This document shows positions 5,651 through 7,237 of a stretch of DNA of 7,237 bases, piece after piece. Each line of letters opens with the position of its first letter. Positions within the stretch are counted from its first letter, which is position 1. The notes below the pieces were generated by a model. That model was given only the letters and a program-made list of their open reading frames with translations, was not told the DNA's origin and did not search any database. Source of the DNA: Clostridium sp. (GTDB taxonomy: Bacteria; Bacillota; Clostridia; Clostridiales; Clostridiaceae); NCBI GenBank assembly GCA_018372555.1, contig JAHAIU010000145.1, forward strand, positions 1 to 7,237, written 5' to 3'. A program made the position numbers and the translations under genes.

Positions 5651-6316
5651 ATGAGTAAAAAATTTGTAATGTCATATAGCTGTGGAAAAGATAGTACATT
5701 AGCATTATATAGAATGATACAAAAAGGGCATAAACCTGTAGCATTACTTATTACTATTGATAAGAAAGTCCTTAGATCATGGTTTCATGGAGTACCAGAA
5801 GAATTATTAAATATGGTTTCAAAATCATTAGATATTCCTTTATTATTAGTAAAATGTGAAGGAGAAGAATATAAAGATGCCTTTCATAAAGCATTATTAA
5901 AAGCACGTGATGAACTTGGAGCTGAGGCTTGTGTTTTTGGAGATATAGATTTAGAAGCACATAGAGCTTGGTGTACTGACAGATGCGATTATGCAGGAAT
6001 TGAAGCTATATTGCCACTATGGCAGGAATCAAGAGAAGGTTTAACTTATGAATTTATTGATACTGGATTTAAAACAGTAATAAAAAATGTAAGATTAGAT
6101 GTTTTATCAACTGATTTTCTAGGAAAGCAATTAACTAGGGAAGTAGTAAAGGATATAGTTAAAGCAGGATCAGATCCATGTGGAGAAAATGGTGAATACC
6201 ATACTTTTGCTTTTGATGGTCCACTTTTTGCTTTTCCAATTAATTTCAAGGAAAATGGAATAATAACAAATGAAAAATATGGATTTTTAGATATTGTAGG
6301 TGTAGTTAATGAGTAA
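5651..6316 (+). CDS. PP-loop ATPase of the Dph6/ATP_bind_4 (diphthine-ammonia ligase-like) family, B12-operon member
   Basis: The product belongs to the adenine nucleotide alpha-hydrolase-like PP-loop family whose eukaryotic and archaeal members include Dph6, which adenylates and amidates diphthine on EF-2. With the start at 5651 (221 residues), the PP-loop is SCGKDS at 10-15, followed by SWFHGV at 43-48, GDIDLEAHRAWCTDRC at 97-112, LPLW at 121-124, and the family hallmark GENGEYHTFAFDGPLF at 178-193. The ATG at 5645 is only one base from the AAGGAGG at 5637-5643; the ATG at 5651 is seven bases away and is preferred. C11 replaces the second residue of the usual SGGKDS. Bacteria are not known to make diphthamide, so the automatic name 'diphthine-ammonia ligase' is probably wrong here. 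Between btuD and cbiP, under a B12 riboswitch, a corrinoid role such as ATP-dependent amidation or ligand remodelling is possible but unproven. It overlaps cbiP by eight bases. Confidence 0.85.
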   Translation: MSKKFVMSYSCGKDSTLALYRMIQKGHKPVALLITIDKKVLRSWFHGVPEELLNMVSKSLDIPLLLVKCEGEEYKDAFHKALLKARDELGAEACVFGDIDLEAHRAWCTDRCDYAGIEAILPLWQESREGLTYEFIDTGFKTVIKNVRLDVLSTDFLGKQLTREVVKDIVKAGSDPCGENGEYHTFAFDGPLFAFPINFKENGIITNEKYGFLDIVGVVNE

Positions 6317-7237
6317 GAGTATTATGTTGCTTGGAACTGCTTCATCTGTTGGGAAAAGTACAATCGCTACAGCTTTTTGTAGATATTTTAAAAATAAGGG
6401 ATTAAAAGTTGCCCCTTTTAAGGCTTTAAATATTTCTTTAAATTCCTATGTAACTAAAGATGGGCTTGAAATGGGAAGAGCTCAAGTAGTTCAAGCAGAA
6501 GCCTGTGAAATAGAGCCAGAAGCTTGGATGAATCCTGTATTACTTAAACCAAGTGGTAACAATAAGACTCAAGTTATAGTTAATGGAAGAGTTAAATGTA
6601 ATATGGATGCTTACAAGTATAAGGATTTAAATAGGGAGTTAAAAGAAGTAGTTAAGGATATATATTATAAGGAAGGAAAGAACTTTGATTTAATTGTTTT
6701 GGAAGGTTCTGGAAGTTGTGCTGAGATTAATTTAAGAGACAATGATATTGCTAATATGTCTATGGCTGAAGCAAGTAATTCTCCTGTTATCTTGGTAGCA
6801 GATATAGATAGGGGAGGAGTCTTTGCTTCTATAGTAGGAACTATAATGTTACTTGAAGAAAAAGAAAGAAGTAGAGTAAAAGGTGTAATAATAAATAAGT
6901 TTAGAGGAAATATTGAAAGCTTTAAGCCAGCTATGAAGCAGCTAGAAGATATAATAAATATACCTGTTTTAGGGGTTATGCCCTACTTTGATATTGATAT
7001 AGAAGATGAAGATAGTGTTACAGAAAGATTTAATAGAAACAATAATAAAGAAGCTATAATAGATATAGCTGTTATTAAGCTTGCATCTATGTCTAATTTT
7101 ACAGATTTTAATGCTTTAAGTAGATTAAAGGCTATAAACTTAAGGTATGTAGAAGAAGTAAATGAGATAGGTTTACCAGATTTAATTATATTACCTGGAA
7201 GTAAGAATACTATCCACGATTTAAAGATAATTAAGGA
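6309..7237 (+). CDS. cbiP: Cobyric acid synthase CbiP/CobQ (3' end outside window)
   Basis: Cobyric acid synthase uses ATP and glutamine to amidate the b, d, e and g carboxylates of adenosylcobyrinic a,c-diamide. The visible 309 residues cover the whole N-terminal synthetase domain of a protein normally near 490-510 residues: P-loop GTASSVGKS at 9-17, LNSYVTKDGLEMGRAQVVQAEA around 44-65, MNPVLLKPSG at 74-83, LEGSGSCAEINLRD at 131-144, VADIDRGGVFA at 163-173, GVIINKFRG at 192-200, and LPGSKNT at 295-301, the entry to the glutaminase domain. The catalytic cysteine and histidine of that domain lie beyond the window. FKALNISLNS at 37-46 departs from the common FKSQNMALNS. The ATG shares eight bases with the preceding gene's end, with AGGTG at 6298-6302 as ribosome site. 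The frame stays open to the edge. Confidence 0.94.
   Translation, partial: MSKSIMLLGTASSVGKSTIATAFCRYFKNKGLKVAPFKALNISLNSYVTKDGLEMGRAQVVQAEACEIEPEAWMNPVLLKPSGNNKTQVIVNGRVKCNMDAYKYKDLNRELKEVVKDIYYKEGKNFDLIVLEGSGSCAEINLRDNDIANMSMAEASNSPVILVADIDRGGVFASIVGTIMLLEEKERSRVKGVIINKFRGNIESFKPAMKQLEDIINIPVLGVMPYFDIDIEDEDSVTERFNRNNNKEAIIDIAVIKLASMSNFTDFNALSRLKAINLRYVEEVNEIGLPDLIILPGSKNTIHDLKIIK

Noticed and set aside
5772..6249. Two reverse-strand open frames (5772-5960 and 6046-6249) opposite the PP-loop gene
   Set aside because: Low-complexity translations opposite a conserved gene, with no ribosome sites.
1..7237. Mobile element, CRISPR array, tRNA or rRNA
   Set aside because: I saw no transposase or integrase motifs, regularly spaced repeats, or tRNA/rRNA-like sequences; the window is a compact cobalamin locus.

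Overview
The window comes from a strongly AT-rich, low-GC Gram-positive bacterium, most likely a Clostridium or close relative. Evidence is the AT-biased codon use (many AGA, ATA and TTA codons), AGGAGG-type ribosome binding sites, a lipoprotein signal, and gene-by-gene similarity to clostridial B12 genes. I cannot fix the species. All genes lie on the + strand and nearly all concern cobalamin (vitamin B12).

Positions 1-2526 are the tail of a biosynthetic block. It holds the 3' part of a histidine-phosphatase gene (probably the alpha-ribazole phosphatase CobC), then cbiB (adenosylcobinamide-phosphate synthase) and cobD (L-threonine-O-3-phosphate decarboxylase). cbiB and cobD overlap by one base. 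CobD makes the aminopropanol phosphate linker, CbiB joins it to the corrin ring, and CobC-type enzymes act at nucleotide-loop completion.

Positions 2527-2932 are a 406-base control region. A perfect consensus promoter (TTGACA-N17-TATAAT) starts three bases after the cobD stop. It is followed by a cobalamin riboswitch with a recognisable B12 box and closing stem, a stretch with a near-duplicate 14-base repeat, an intrinsic terminator, a second perfect hairpin, and a strong AGGAGG site. No terminator separates cobD from this promoter, so the riboswitch terminator probably also handles readthrough from the upstream block.

Positions 2933-7237 are the riboswitch-controlled operon: btuF (binding lipoprotein), btuC (permease), btuD (ATPase), a PP-loop ATPase of the Dph6/ATP_bind_4 family, and cbiP/cobQ (cobyric acid synthase), which runs off the right edge. 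The genes are tightly spaced or overlapping. The logic is uptake of corrinoids plus late corrin amidation, switched off when cobalamin is plentiful.

The least explained parts are the Dph6-like ATPase, whose family's known substrate is not expected in bacteria, a 13-bp hairpin inside the start of the btuC coding sequence, and the complex leader between the aptamer and btuF.
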